DNA from: Hamiltosporidium tvaerminnensis
Lineage: Eukaryota; Microsporidia; Dubosqiidae
Direction of reading: 5' to 3'
Length of the DNA stretch: 64,000 nt
Assembly: GCA_022605425.2 (NCBI GenBank)
Contig: CM061247.1
Span: forward strand, 979,501 to 1,043,500
Part shown: one piece after another, positions 33,883-45,429 of the stretch
Layout of the letters: each line of letters starts with the position of its first letter
How positions within the stretch are numbered: the stretch's first letter is position 1
Notes under the pieces: generated by a model
Databases searched by the model: none
What the model saw: only the letters and a program-made list of their open reading frames with translations
What the model was told of the DNA's origin: nothing
Program-made: the position numbers and the translations under genes

Positions 33883-36150
33883 TTATACAGATTTTTCTTT
33901 ATTACTTAATGTTTCTATTTCAAGAACAGAATCAACATCAAAATTCGAACAACAAATTCTAACCTTTGTAATTTTTAAGCATTTAAAAGAACTTTCGGAT
34001 AATGAAATTTTTTCTAAAACTTTAAATTTTGAAAGAAAAAGAATGTCTTTTGCACTGATAGTCAGCTCTTTTATTTCTAAGAATTTTAAATGTTTAGTTA
34101 AACCATGAGTTGTTAGATTGTTGAGTCGAGCATCTTCTTGTAAGTTTATTCCGTTCAATTTTAAAACCTGAAGCTTTATAAGCCCACTTACAACTATAAG
34201 ATCAGTCCTATTTAGAGAATTATGACTTAAATCTAAGAATGAGATTTTATTTGATTTTGTATCGTTGAAAAATAAGGATACAGAACCAGCGTAAAGCCCA
34301 CAGCGATCTAATACGATGTGTTCTAGATCGTTAAACATGCCTTTACAGGTAATAGGTATATTTTTTATTTTATTATTTGTCAAGATGAGTCGTCGAAGTA
34401 TCTTTTTAGATATAAGTTTGTTTAGATTAAGTAAATGAGAGGAATCTAAATTACATGTGTGTAGTTTTAAATTTTCTAATCTTGAAAAATTTAATATTTT
34501 TTCTATTTCCAAATGAGTTAGTGGCGTACCCTTGATTTTTAATGTTCTTAAAGTGTCATAAAATTGTTGTTCATTCAAATTGTAAAATAATGAAGAAATA
34601 TTTTGTATCCTGTAAAGTGTTAGAAATTCCAAATTTGGTAAAAACTGTATATTATGAATTTTCTTTGGTAATGAAAAGTCTTTTAATGCAAGTTCTTCTA
34701 ATTTAAGAAAATTTAAATTGACATTTTTTTTAATTCTAAAAGATAAGTTTTTAACTGATTTCATTTCCATCAATAGCAAGTATTTGAAATTATTCAGCAA
34801 TTCAAAGAAATTTTCATTTGTTTTTACAGCTTCCAATTTAATTTTACCAGAAAATTTGTTATCTTCTAGAGGTGATATATTGGCTAGACTATATGGATAT
34901 ATCAAACAGACGTTCTTAAGCTCTAAAATTTTGAATTGTGTTTTTTTAAGGAAGCTATGAATCAATTTGTTCATTTCCATGTTTTTAATTTCGATAATGA
35001 GAATAACCAATGTTTTTTCTGTATAAATTTCATCATCATCACAAGTACAATTCTCTAGTTTTATCTTTGCTATCTTTTTAAATTCAATGAAGCTTATAAG
35101 ATCAAGTGAACTCAATTGAATATTTTGTAATTTCATATTTCTTAATTTATTAATTCGAAATTCATTTATATTACTAATATAATTCTTAACGTTTAGACAA
35201 TTTTTCAGTTTTAGAAACATAAAGTCCTTATATATTAAACAATTTATTGCTTCATTAATGTTTATCAGATTAGAAAAATTACAATGATTGAATATTATTG
35301 TTTCAATGGTCTTTATTCCATTAAATATCCAATCATATAATTGCATGTTGTTGTTTTCGTTTATACTTGCAAAAAAAATGTTTAAGCTCCTATTTTCAAA
35401 TGTTAGGCTAAGTTCTTGATGTAATCCTTCTTCTGGTGGATAAACATCATGATTATGTATATTCATAGTTGTTAAAATAATTTTTGAATTGTCAAAAGTC
35501 ACTGAGATATTTATAAAATTCAAATATGAAATTAAAGCAGTAATGTAAAAATATCTTTGAGTAAATGCATCCGTGAAAATTAGGCAATACTGATTTTTAA
35601 TAATTTCGTTTAAATATTTGCCAGTAAAAGCCCAATAATTCAAACGCGAAAGTAATTTACGAAAGTAAATGTTTGTTTCGGGTATTAAACATAAAATACA
35701 ATTCATCAGTTGAATATATAAAAAACCGGGCAAATAAAAATTTATATCTGTTAGATCACATATAATTTCTATAAAAAACTCAAATACTTCCTTTGTTATC
35801 AAATGACCAACATAAAATGCAAGTTTTTTTGAATCTATTATATTTTCGATTTGTCCTATTTTAAATTTAATATTTCCGGGATAAATTATTCTTATACTGT
35901 TATTTTGTGTATTTGTTGTTAGTAAGGGGATATCAGTCGTTCGTTTCAATTTATTAGCTATGGCGCGATATGGTCTTAGTTTTTCAAACAATTCTTTTTC
36001 TTCATTACTTAATCTTAATTCTTCTACAAATAATGTTTCTCCTGTGAATTCGGAATCAGTCTTACTGAAGAAGAAAGTTACAGTTCGGGCTGTACAAATT
36101 CCTTCCGAGATTAATTCTAAAAATAGACTACAAAAATGATAGTATTTCAT
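33883..36150 (-). CDS. Secreted/surface leucine-rich-repeat protein, LRR-A
   Basis: 755 codons. The N-terminus ('KYYHFCSLFLELISEGICTA') is weakly signal-peptide-like, with possible cleavage near residue 20. From about residue 280 to 720 irregular LRR units recur ('LKLKNCLNVKNY', 'LEFLTLYRIQNIS', 'LENLKLHTCNLDS', 'LRRLILTNNKIKNI', 'ISFLDLSHNSLNRTDL', 'LQVLKLNGINL'). LRR proteins form curved solenoids for protein binding; in microsporidia large secreted LRR families are thought to act at the host interface, which is inference here. The start is supported because the paralogue at 51434-53710 shares this Met and the preceding 'gcctt'. Residues 1-135, 262-395 and 463-740 are almost identical to that paralogue, while ~184-262 and ~395-460 differ strongly. 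Confidence 0.85.
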   Translation of the reverse strand: MKYYHFCSLFLELISEGICTARTVTFFFSKTDSEFTGETLFVEELRLSNEEKELFEKLRPYRAIANKLKRTTDIPLLTTNTQNNSIRIIYPGNIKFKIGQIENIIDSKKLAFYVGHLITKEVFEFFIEIICDLTDINFYLPGFLYIQLMNCILCLIPETNIYFRKLLSRLNYWAFTGKYLNEIIKNQYCLIFTDAFTQRYFYITALISYLNFINISVTFDNSKIILTTMNIHNHDVYPPEEGLHQELSLTFENRSLNIFFASINENNNMQLYDWIFNGIKTIETIIFNHCNFSNLININEAINCLIYKDFMFLKLKNCLNVKNYISNINEFRINKLRNMKLQNIQLSSLDLISFIEFKKIAKIKLENCTCDDDEIYTEKTLVILIIEIKNMEMNKLIHSFLKKTQFKILELKNVCLIYPYSLANISPLEDNKFSGKIKLEAVKTNENFFELLNNFKYLLLMEMKSVKNLSFRIKKNVNLNFLKLEELALKDFSLPKKIHNIQFLPNLEFLTLYRIQNISSLFYNLNEQQFYDTLRTLKIKGTPLTHLEIEKILNFSRLENLKLHTCNLDSSHLLNLNKLISKKILRRLILTNNKIKNIPITCKGMFNDLEHIVLDRCGLYAGSVSLFFNDTKSNKISFLDLSHNSLNRTDLIVVSGLIKLQVLKLNGINLQEDARLNNLTTHGLTKHLKFLEIKELTISAKDILFLSKFKVLEKISLSESSFKCLKITKVRICCSNFDVDSVLEIETLSNKEKSV

Positions 36151-36950
36151 GTCACAAAGGCTTATGTTTCCAATATTATATTAATATTAATGAAATTAAA
36201 TTAAATTTAAATTTCTTAAGAAAGAAAAGGTTTTATTAATTATAATTAGGTTCCATAAAAATATTAAAAGACAAAAGAACGATTTTATTCTAAAAAAAAT
36301 AAAAAAATTTTAATATTCAACAGAATATAAAAAATTCTACAGATTATTTGAAAACACAAAATAGATCAAATCATTATTTTAAAATCACTGAGTTGAGAAA
36401 GAAAAACATGAGAATGCTGTTTTGCTTGATAAATGTTTCACTATAATGGTCATCTCAAATATCTCCAAAACACGTAATTTATATAACTCAATTTGTTCAA
36501 ACAATCCATTCTGACTATTGCGTTAAAAAATATATACATATTAGATTGTCTATAATAAACGACAAGAAGCTAAAAATATTCTGTTGGTTGATATTAATCT
36601 ATATCAGAGAAGGATCTAATTGTAGATTTTATAATTTAGTATAATGCATAGTGCAATACAATAATTTGATAATATCGACTTTGAATCAGAAACAAGAATA
36701 GAATTAAAATAAATAAAACGGGAAAAAACTTTGAAATAAGGTAACGGTAAGAAAATTTCGTTATATTTGCAATTTACTAGCATAATAAATTACATTATAT
36801 AGCACAAAATTATATAGAATGAGTTAAATATTTTATTTATTAAAATTATTGTTAAAAAATTTCTCCCTTGTTTATTCATGAGCTTGAGAATGTATTTTAT
36901 AATGTAAATCCACTCTATGTATATAGCTTCGGTTGATGCGATTTTTTTCC
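36151..36950. other. AT-rich intergenic DNA
   Basis: No gene recognised. Confidence 0.4.
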
Positions 36951-36959
36951 GTCATAAAA

Positions 36960-37175
36960 AATAACTGATATTTCATTCAGTTTCCCATTTTCTTGTTTAA
37001 CTCATCATCTCCTTAATTTTATTGATTCTCTAAGGCAGATTGTTTGCTTATAACGTCTCTTTGCAAATATTTCACGATCTACTTTCGTAATTCTGTTAGC
37101 TAGCTCAACTGATTTAATTCCTTTTCTTCGGTAACAATATATTTTCTCTGCATCTTCTTGGGAAATCTAATTAAA
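36960..37175 (-). pseudogene. Short coding relic
   Basis: On the minus strand a ~54-codon open stretch (about 37170 to 37008) has strongly protein-like composition ('SQEDAEKIYCYRRKGIKSVE', then 'RITKVDREIFAKRRYKQ'), runs into two stops and continues in frame for another ~15 codons. No start codon or motif is identifiable. Probably a fragment of a dead gene or mobile-element ORF. Confidence 0.35.
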
Positions 37176-39790
37176 TATATGCTTCATGTTTTACTAGTAT
37201 TCGGGCGGGTTTAGATATATTTCGTTTAGTCATAAGCGAAAGCATCATAGCTATTGCACAAAAATATATAGAAACTCCGAGGTTATAAATAAAAATTCAC
37301 AACTCTACTGAATTTTTCTCTTGATCATTTAGAGATTTACACCCATTCCACCCAAAAATTGTTGTAATTGCTACTTAAATGAGAGTTATCTTTATTTAAA
37401 TTTTATCAAACATAGATATACCAAATCTAATATACCAAACTTATAATCAATTTTTATTCTGATGTTTTTTTATTACGATGTTCCTTTTATTAACCTGTTT
37501 AACTTTGTGACTTCTGATTGGTTTTAGAACCTAAATTCATATATATTCAAAAGTTGTAAATCTAGTTTATTCTGATTAATTTAAGGGTTTTTTGTGTGTC
37601 AAATTTTATTAAACCATAACGAGTACCCGAATTTACCGACTGTTTCGCAATGATGAGGTATTGAAATATTTCTTCTGGTTTTAATAATAAGATTCTATTT
37701 TAGATGTAGCAATGGGTTTTCAGCATGCAATCTTAAATTATATTTATGTTGCACTTAGCGAGGTAGTAAAACACAGGTTTATTGTGTCAAAAATTGCATA
37801 AATTGAAGATAGGTTACTGGGCGAGTTGTTTTGGTATAGTTTGGCTACCAATACCAGTATAATTTTTTGTCGACATTTTAATATCATCTTTTTTTTTACT
37901 AATGAGAGCTTTTTTTAGGAAAAGCTAAACTACATTGGGATATTAAAAATTTAAGATTGATGCCTTTCAGTTAAAAAATTCTATTTTCTTGTACAATAAT
38001 TATTTTCTGAAGTTTTTTTTGCTAAAACCAAACACAAGATTTTATCCTGGATATTTTTAACCAAGGGAATATAAAACTCCTTTTTTGTTTAAAGTTAATC
38101 TATAACTTTTATAGCAAAAATTCACGTGCAGGAAATCTAACTGAAATAAATTGGCAAAATAAATTCGATTTATACTGCATTATGGTTTTAGTTACATCAT
38201 CATGGGATAATCTACTATATGTAACAGTTTTTCTACTTGATGATTGGGATTATTTTAGATAACAAACCATTTATGTCTCTCTCGCTATTCATTTTTTATT
38301 CCTAAATATCTGCAAACTGATTCTTCTAGTAGTTAAGCTGCTTTTTTGCAACATAAAAGTTTAAATTTTTTGTGCATATAATATCATCGCCGAGCTCAAC
38401 ACCTTATTCTAAACAAGATAGATTGTAAAATCTTTTGAAATTAAATAAGTGACTAATTTATTATAAGAATATTAAGACATCAATTACAAGTATACTATTG
38501 ATTAGGCATATATTTGTATTTGTGGAATCTTTGTCTTTTATATCTCTCGGCGAGCCTTATGAGTATTTATTTATTTATAGAAAGCAAGACGGCTATAACC
38601 ATTCGTTTCCGTTTTTATTTTGTTACTAATCTCGCTGATTGACGCTATAAAATATACCGATATATATTTTTATTTTGATATTTTGCTTTTTAAATTTTTG
38701 AAACATATCAATAAAACAAAAAACAAGAAAATATTTCTAAATAGACCTACGAGTAAAATAATATGCTTTTTCAAACTATTAAATTTCCTTTAAGCTTTTT
38801 AGTACTTTACAAACAAACCATTAATCTAAGCTAATATTTCGCCATTTGATCCACCTTTTCCACCCCTGTTATATTCAAACGAAATATCCGATCTTTTGTT
38901 TTAAAGTTACAATTTTTGTCACATTTAGTCGTCGACTTGTCACGTTAGAAATACAATAAATTGACTTTTAGTCAGAGCTTACAATGATATGCATCTAAAC
39001 TTTTATACGTTGAACTGGTAAAACTAATTAACTCTTCATTTACGTTTTGGAATATCAATTCACGATAAATATATATATTTTTAAGATTTGTTTGTTTCTT
39101 ACTAAAAAAATTATTTCCCCAATTTAATGAAATTTTTTTCGAATCGAAAAGCCAACATATTATACTTATTATATGTTACTATGTCATATTTCTTATTCTG
39201 AATTAAAGACCAAAGGCCTGTAATACAAATATGATTTGTCATATATTTTTATCGCTGATATAAGATACCCTTCTAACCCCAATCATATACAGAATAGCTT
39301 GAAACAAAATCTACTTTTCAAAATAGTTTTCTAGTTTTCTAATTTTCTACTGCGTAATTTTTTAAATGAATACCTAAAGATCTATCCCATTTAAGCGAAA
39401 ACTTAAACGATATTTTGTACGGTCTAATTTTAATTTAATAAACATGCTTTTGTTGCTAAACCTTGCCTCAAAAACATTAAATCTCTTCTGGGTAGATATT
39501 CTTCCAGAAAATTTTTGTTTCGTTCATTTTTTTAGCATTTTAATTTTTTTCGCAGCGAAGAGTTGCTTAACTGAATGTATTGCCTTGTTATAGCATTTTT
39601 GTGCGATTTTTAGAATATTTATAAAGTGTTAAAGAATTCAAATATATGAACTACGGCACATCCCCTGCCATTTTATTCTCAAAGGCTACGATTTTACCAT
39701 AAAGCAACCCAGTTGCTCATTCTAGGCTATACAATTATCTTATCGATTTCTAGTGTAAAATTTCTTGGTTTTAATCCTTCATTTTCTAAG
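37176..39790. other. Gene-free AT-rich stretch
   Basis: Nothing supportable was found in this 2.6 kb. Confidence 0.4.
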
Positions 39791-39791
39791 G

Positions 39792-40200
39792 TTAGTATAA
39801 AGAACGAGGGTAATCCGGGAACATGGCCGAATGAAATCGTTGATGATTATAATTCGCCCTCCACTCTTTAATTTGCATTATTTCTCTTTTAACCCGATAT
39901 AAAGCCAAAATTTTCGTTGTGGTACCTTGTGATTTCTGACCATAGTTTCTTGATATTCTCTGAAATCGCTTTTGTACACTAGAAGCAGAAACTATACGAT
40001 TTCTGTATTGCAGCGTTGACAGTGTCTTAAATTGAAATAAATTCAATTATTTGATACCAAACGTAAAAACAGCACTGCCAAGATGTTTCGGGCACTTGAA
40101 TTATTTAAAACAGAGTCGTTCGGGTACAAAGACGAATAGTTGCAAAGTATTCAGGCTATGCCTCTCTCATGACAGTATATTTGTGATAACTGTGTGGTAG
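39792..40200 (-). pseudogene. Possible integrase/transposase C-terminal relic
   Basis: An 84-codon minus-strand frame (no ATG) ends with 'EWRANYNHQRFHSAMFPDYP', which resembles the 'W..YN..R.HSA' block near the end of DDE integrases and transposases. Upstream on the same strand, up to ~40200, are further broken protein-like stretches. Similarity is short and the class unresolved. Confidence 0.25.
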
Positions 40201-40543
40201 GATAGATGCTCATCTTATAAAGTCTCTCAGATATTTCCATTACATTATAGACTCAATATTATTATAAATTAATCCTTTTCAAAGTTTTTCCAAGCTCTTT
40301 TTTTTTCATTTTTACATATTAGTGCTAGAAATGTACGTTCTTAATTTTTAATGGGTTTCCTTATGTTAATATTCTAGAAATTAGAAAGGAAATTTAAACT
40401 TAAATTTGAGTTTACGTTTCTTGTCTTATATCTCGTTTCTATCCTTCTAAAATATATTTTATCTAAACAACGTTTTTATCAAAAAATAATTTTTAATTTA
40501 TCAGGATAAATATCTAATAATTAAATTTGTATACAATATTTGT

Positions 40544-40546
40544 CCC
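40544..40546 (+). promoter_or_regulatory. CCC motif before LRR gene at 40554
   Basis: 'ttgtcccagtagct' directly precedes the ATG at 40554. It supports this start rather than the in-frame TTG at 40527. Confidence 0.55.
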
Positions 40547-40553
40547 AGTAGCT

Positions 40554-42923
40554 ATGAAAAAAATTTTTATAAATTTTTGGGACTTAACTAAATTGCTGCA
40601 AATCAATATAGGAAAACTATCACTTACGATCTTTATATTAAGTATTTTAACACCTCTTAATTTTTCTGCTGCTCATAAGTTTGTATTTAAATTTGAAAGA
40701 AACGAAAATTCTGAAATTATATTTTATAGTGAAATTCAAAAGAATATTACTATTTTTGAAGGAAAGAACGAAGAATATTATTTAAGTGTCTTATACTGTT
40801 TAGATTCAAAACAATCTAAAACTTGTTTGAACTCTATTTTTACATATAAAAAAGAGAATTTTATTGGTTTTGAAGTATTAAATAAGCTGTTTAATTTCGA
40901 TACGTCAGAATCTCTAAATGGAAAAATTGAATGTAATTTTAATTTATTATATTTTCTGTCACTAACTAAAGATATTTCGGAATTATCAGAAAAAATAAAT
41001 TCCAATCAACTTATAATTCTGCTATTTATATTTAAAAGTTTGAAGGCGATTAAGAACAAAAATATTTTCGAACTTCTACAGCGTATATTTTTCAACTTAA
41101 TCAATCAACGTATTGATGAGCCAGGATCAGAGATATTTAATTCAGAAGAAATAAACAGGTTTCTGACTAGATATAAAATCGGTTTTTACTTTAAGAAAAA
41201 TCTACTGTCAGCATTTCTTAAAAATTTGATGGTAGAACATGTTTTTTATGATGAAAATTTAGTTTGGGTGAAGGATACGAAAGAAATATTTGATCCACAA
41301 CAATTAAATGAACATGTTCTATACAAGAATTTATTAATAAATGATTTTGAGATATTCGATTCTTTTGAGATGTTCATACGTAACCATTTTAGTTTAAATA
41401 TATTTCAAGCTCTACTAAATGGAATCGGCATTGAATCTTTAATAATAAATAATTCTCGAAGTAATCAAATTCACAGATCATTTTCTAGCCTTTTAAAGAA
41501 CTTTGTCTCTGGTTTTAAATCACTAAAATTTTCAAATCTTACAGGATCGACCGAAACCATTTTAAGAAAATTAAATGAAATCCCAAATTTAAACTTGGAG
41601 TTTTTCAGTATGAGGAAGTCAACGGCTGATAGTAATATTTTTTTTTCTCTGTTGAGAAAACAAAGACTGAAGGGCTTAGTATTAGACAATGTAACTATTA
41701 CATCTGATACTACAGAATTTTTTGACTATCTTACATCGAACCGAACATTGGAATACATATTTTTTAAAGATATCGAAATAACTTTTTATTGGTGGATATC
41801 TATAGTAAAGAAATCTACTATGGCTAGAATTATCCTTTCATTTGATTCGCCTTTTAAAGTGAATAAGTTTATTGATCAGTTTACAATGTCGAGTTATAAA
41901 AACAATATTTTACATTTAGATATTTGGTTTAATTTTTTTAAAATACCAAAAGAATTTTTTGATTTTTTGTGGTATTTTAGATGCCTAAAAACCTTGAAAA
42001 TTTTTGGTTATAAAGTTGATGAAAATATTGAATCGAGATTATACAGAGCAATTGAAAACATGAATGCTTTAAAAAACCTAGGAATTGAATATTCCGATTT
42101 TAGCGATGAAATATACAATTATTTCTTTGAGAAACAAGGCCTTAGTATTCTTCATATCAAAAACTCCTTTTCAAACCAAAAAGCTCTGAACATTAGTTTG
42201 TTCAATGCTAATTTGTTGTTTACTCAAATAATTTTAGAAAATATTGACATAAGTTTGAACACTATATTCGAGCTATTTAAATTAGAAAATTTAGAGGTTT
42301 TAGAACTTAGGCTTTCCAAGTTAAGCGATAATGGAAGCAGTGAGTCGTTAAACTTAAAATCAAGAAACATTGATTCCTTATCTCTAAATGGAATTGTTTT
42401 AAACTCCTTAAATTTTATAGATATTTTTAACAAATTGAATTGTTTAAAAACTTTACAATTATTCGAGTGTAGGAAATTTCCTTGTTATTTAGCCAATTTA
42501 GGCTTTGGATGCAATTTGACACTGAAAACACTTTGCTATAAAAATGGTGTTTTACATAAAGAAGATTTAGACAGATTAAAATTGCTTGCGGTTCTGGAGA
42601 AACTCGACTTCTATAAATGTGAATTCATTGAATGTAGTTTTGGAGAATTAGGAAAAGATTGTAGATTTTTGGGTTCACTCAAAAGCTTAGATTTGTCCAA
42701 TATTAACATAAATATCCAGGATTTAAAATACTTGCTTAATTTCAAGCATTTGAAAAACCTGGGACTTTTTTTTAATTATTTGCATTTACAAGGCGTGAAA
42801 TTCAATTTAGGTCGTTTAGCAAGAATTCATTTTTCTTTAAAAAATAGAAATATTAAAGCTAAGCCTAAAAATCTAAAAAGGTACTTGTATGAAAACAGTA
42901 TCGAAGAAATATCAGAAATTTGA
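40554..42923 (+). CDS. Secreted leucine-rich-repeat protein, LRR-C
   Basis: 789 codons from the ATG chosen by the CCC motif. The N-terminus has a basic part then a hydrophobic core (residues 22-37) ending 'LNFSAA' at 36-40, a good signal peptide or signal anchor. The N-terminal ~250 residues lack recognisable repeats. From about residue 340 onward LRR-like units recur ('LKGLVLDNVTIT', 'LKTLKIFGYKVD', 'LKNLGIEYSDFS', 'LEVLELRLSKLSD', 'LKTLQLFECRKF', 'LKSLDLSNININ', 'LKNLGLFFNYL'). It shares overall design with LRR-A/B but little sequence, so it is an older member of the class. No membrane span apart from the N-terminus. Host-facing binding protein is an inference. It is the only LRR gene here on the plus strand. 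Confidence 0.8.
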   Translation: MKKIFINFWDLTKLLQINIGKLSLTIFILSILTPLNFSAAHKFVFKFERNENSEIIFYSEIQKNITIFEGKNEEYYLSVLYCLDSKQSKTCLNSIFTYKKENFIGFEVLNKLFNFDTSESLNGKIECNFNLLYFLSLTKDISELSEKINSNQLIILLFIFKSLKAIKNKNIFELLQRIFFNLINQRIDEPGSEIFNSEEINRFLTRYKIGFYFKKNLLSAFLKNLMVEHVFYDENLVWVKDTKEIFDPQQLNEHVLYKNLLINDFEIFDSFEMFIRNHFSLNIFQALLNGIGIESLIINNSRSNQIHRSFSSLLKNFVSGFKSLKFSNLTGSTETILRKLNEIPNLNLEFFSMRKSTADSNIFFSLLRKQRLKGLVLDNVTITSDTTEFFDYLTSNRTLEYIFFKDIEITFYWWISIVKKSTMARIILSFDSPFKVNKFIDQFTMSSYKNNILHLDIWFNFFKIPKEFFDFLWYFRCLKTLKIFGYKVDENIESRLYRAIENMNALKNLGIEYSDFSDEIYNYFFEKQGLSILHIKNSFSNQKALNISLFNANLLFTQIILENIDISLNTIFELFKLENLEVLELRLSKLSDNGSSESLNLKSRNIDSLSLNGIVLNSLNFIDIFNKLNCLKTLQLFECRKFPCYLANLGFGCNLTLKTLCYKNGVLHKEDLDRLKLLAVLEKLDFYKCEFIECSFGELGKDCRFLGSLKSLDLSNININIQDLKYLLNFKHLKNLGLFFNYLHLQGVKFNLGRLARIHFSLKNRNIKAKPKNLKRYLYENSIEEISEI

Positions 42924-43480
42924 TTTTAAAATCTCAGGAAATTCTATTTATGTAAAAATCTTTATTAATGAGTTTTCTAAAATATTAAATATCAATAATT
43001 TCTTCTTAAGGCTATATTAATATATAATTTAAACAATATATAACCATTTTAATCTAATCTCATTCTCTTTTTTAATAATAATTTTAAACTTTAGATGAGG
43101 TATATTATAAACTTCTCTTTGTATTAGAGTATGTTCAATGATTTTTTTCAAACAAAAATATAAAATTTGCGCTATTTTTTGAAACGATTCCAGCATTACA
43201 AAGGTAGGATTTTTTGCTTCTGATTTTTTTATTATTAAATTATCTATAGATTCGTGTAATTTCTTTTTATTTTAATTGATTCTACAATCATTCATTGTCA
43301 TACCCATAACTAAATTCTTTCATTACTCACTAAAAAAAAAGATAAAATGATATCTATGCCATCTTAACACCAATCGTTGAACAAAGGGGGCATAAAAATT
43401 TAAACATTTCTTAACGAAAGACCTATTTAGCGGGCTGAAAACCCATTTAAAACATTCTTGTGTTATTAAGCAAAATTAGG
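42924..43480. other. AT-rich intergenic DNA
   Basis: No gene seen. Confidence 0.4.
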
Positions 43481-43489
43481 GAAGCAAAA

Positions 43490-44035
43490 GTCCAAAAAAT
43501 GCATCTTGAATTCGGATTATATATATTTTCTAAAACATTCACAAAAAAACTAATCAATGCATCTAATTTAGAAGGTATTATATTAGAAATAAAAATTGAA
43601 ACCTATAAGCAATCAAAAATAATGCTTTTCAGCTAAAAGAAGAATATTTATTGTGCTGAATTTTCCGAATCGCAGGAAAAAATAGCTTTAATTCGTTCAG
43701 ATTCTATAATATATGTGGTAAAGTTTTGAAAAAATTACTAATGTTGTTTAGGTCGATACTAAACAGTAAATTCGTTCTTTGGAGAAATCATCGCTTCTTC
43801 CAGGTATAACTCAAAAGAGGTTCGATATTACACCAAAATTGATTTTTTTGATTTACGAAAACACAATTTTTTTTTTAAATATCTCTTCGTGTTAACTAAT
43901 AATATACTTTTATTTTACCAATGTAGACAAATTGCTTCAAAACGTTGCTAAATATTCGACTGAATGTTTTATAATGAAAGATAACGCTAAAATACCTCAT
44001 GCTGGCAATAAAGTATATATTTCAAATAAATAAGT
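43490..44035 (+). pseudogene. Possible Tc1-like transposase relic
   Basis: Plus-strand protein-like stretches: from ~43500 a frame with 'SKTFTKKLINASNLEGIILE', a stop, then 'EFSESQEKIALIRSDSIIYV' and a stop. After frame changes, near 43930-44035, 'FIMKDNAKIPHAGNKVYIS' recalls the 'QDNA..H' block around the second catalytic Asp of Tc1/mariner transposases. Order and spacing fit such a gene, but conservation is low. Confidence 0.3.
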
Positions 44036-45420
44036 TAATAAACTATATTTAAAATTCTAAGTGTTAATGGTATGTTGGCCAGTTTCGATATCTGCGAGCA
44101 TAGGGCAAGTTTAGCGAGTAAATCAGACGATCGCAGATATATCGAAAAATTACGTTGTTTTTCTTGCTCTAATATTGCTTTCTATGCAAAAAGAAGTGAT
44201 AAAGACTGAAATTTGTTACGCTAATATGAGTTTATGTTCTCCTTCTGATTTTGAGGTGAATTTAACACATATATTGAACCGTAAAAATATCAAGCAACAT
44301 TAGACAATTAAAACAATGATAATTTGTGTGATAATCCAAACTGTCAACATATATTTCTAATAATGATAATCGTCGTGATAATAAATTGTGTACAAATAAT
44401 ACACTTTTATCAGAATATATACTATGTAATTTGTGCTATCTTAAATATTAGAACTGGTGCAGTACAAAGCAAAAAATCTGATTGGCTTAAAAGGTGCAAA
44501 AAACCAAGTATCTTTCAAAAAAAAAATTTCCGATGTTAATAATAAAAAAACTTATTTTTTTCTTTGGATTTTTTGATTAGTGCATAGAGCCTAAATATAA
44601 AAAAATACTAAGATTTTAAAATCCGCAAATCTTTACAAAATGATATATAGAGAATATTTAACGTGTTTCTGTGGATTTTTACGCACCAGAATAAGAATGT
44701 AGAGCGTATTGTGAAAAAATAATTCTACCGAAGTATCAAAATAAAACCATTTAGTCAGAATAAGTATGTTTCTCCATTTATATTTGTTTTTTTCTCTTCA
44801 TACCCTTTATTTTGCTCAGTTTGAAGTTTATACCTTCCTTTTTGTAATTATTTGTCAATAGGCGACTACTAATATGGTGCGAAAAGACTTCTAAACAGCT
44901 CGGATCCCTTTCAAAACATTTTTTTTACTTTTTTGATTTCAAATTTTCTCACTCAATCATAATTGAGGGTAATTGCGTACTCTATGCAGTATTTATTCAT
45001 CTTTCCGCTTGTAATTGTTCTTTCTTTCACTGAGGCATGTAATAATGGATTTCCTGACATTTCGATTACAATAATTTGTATCTCGTGTCTCTGCATCATA
45101 TTAGATCCTTTAATTTAAATGAACAGAATTATATAAAATATAAATAGTACTTTCTTTATTTATATTTTTTTTACCTATTATAAATAGTTATAGAGTTCAT
45201 ATTGTATGAAGTATCGTTTTTTGCTAGTTCTCTGGAAAAATTTTCATATCTTTGGTTCGAGGCGTGCGTCATGAATTCCATACATAATCAGTTTTTATGA
45301 TACTTCTATACATATTCTATTTCGTATTTCATGTTGTATATCGTGTTAAATACGGCGTGAAGCGGACAGGTAAGTTTTTTTGTGCCTTCAGTATATTTCT
45401 GATTGCTTCAGTGTTAAGAA
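44036..45420. other. AT-rich intergenic DNA
   Basis: A 71-codon frame at 44324-44539 (+) is not supported by any motif. Nothing else seen. Confidence 0.35.
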
Positions 45421-45429
45421 TTTAAAGTT

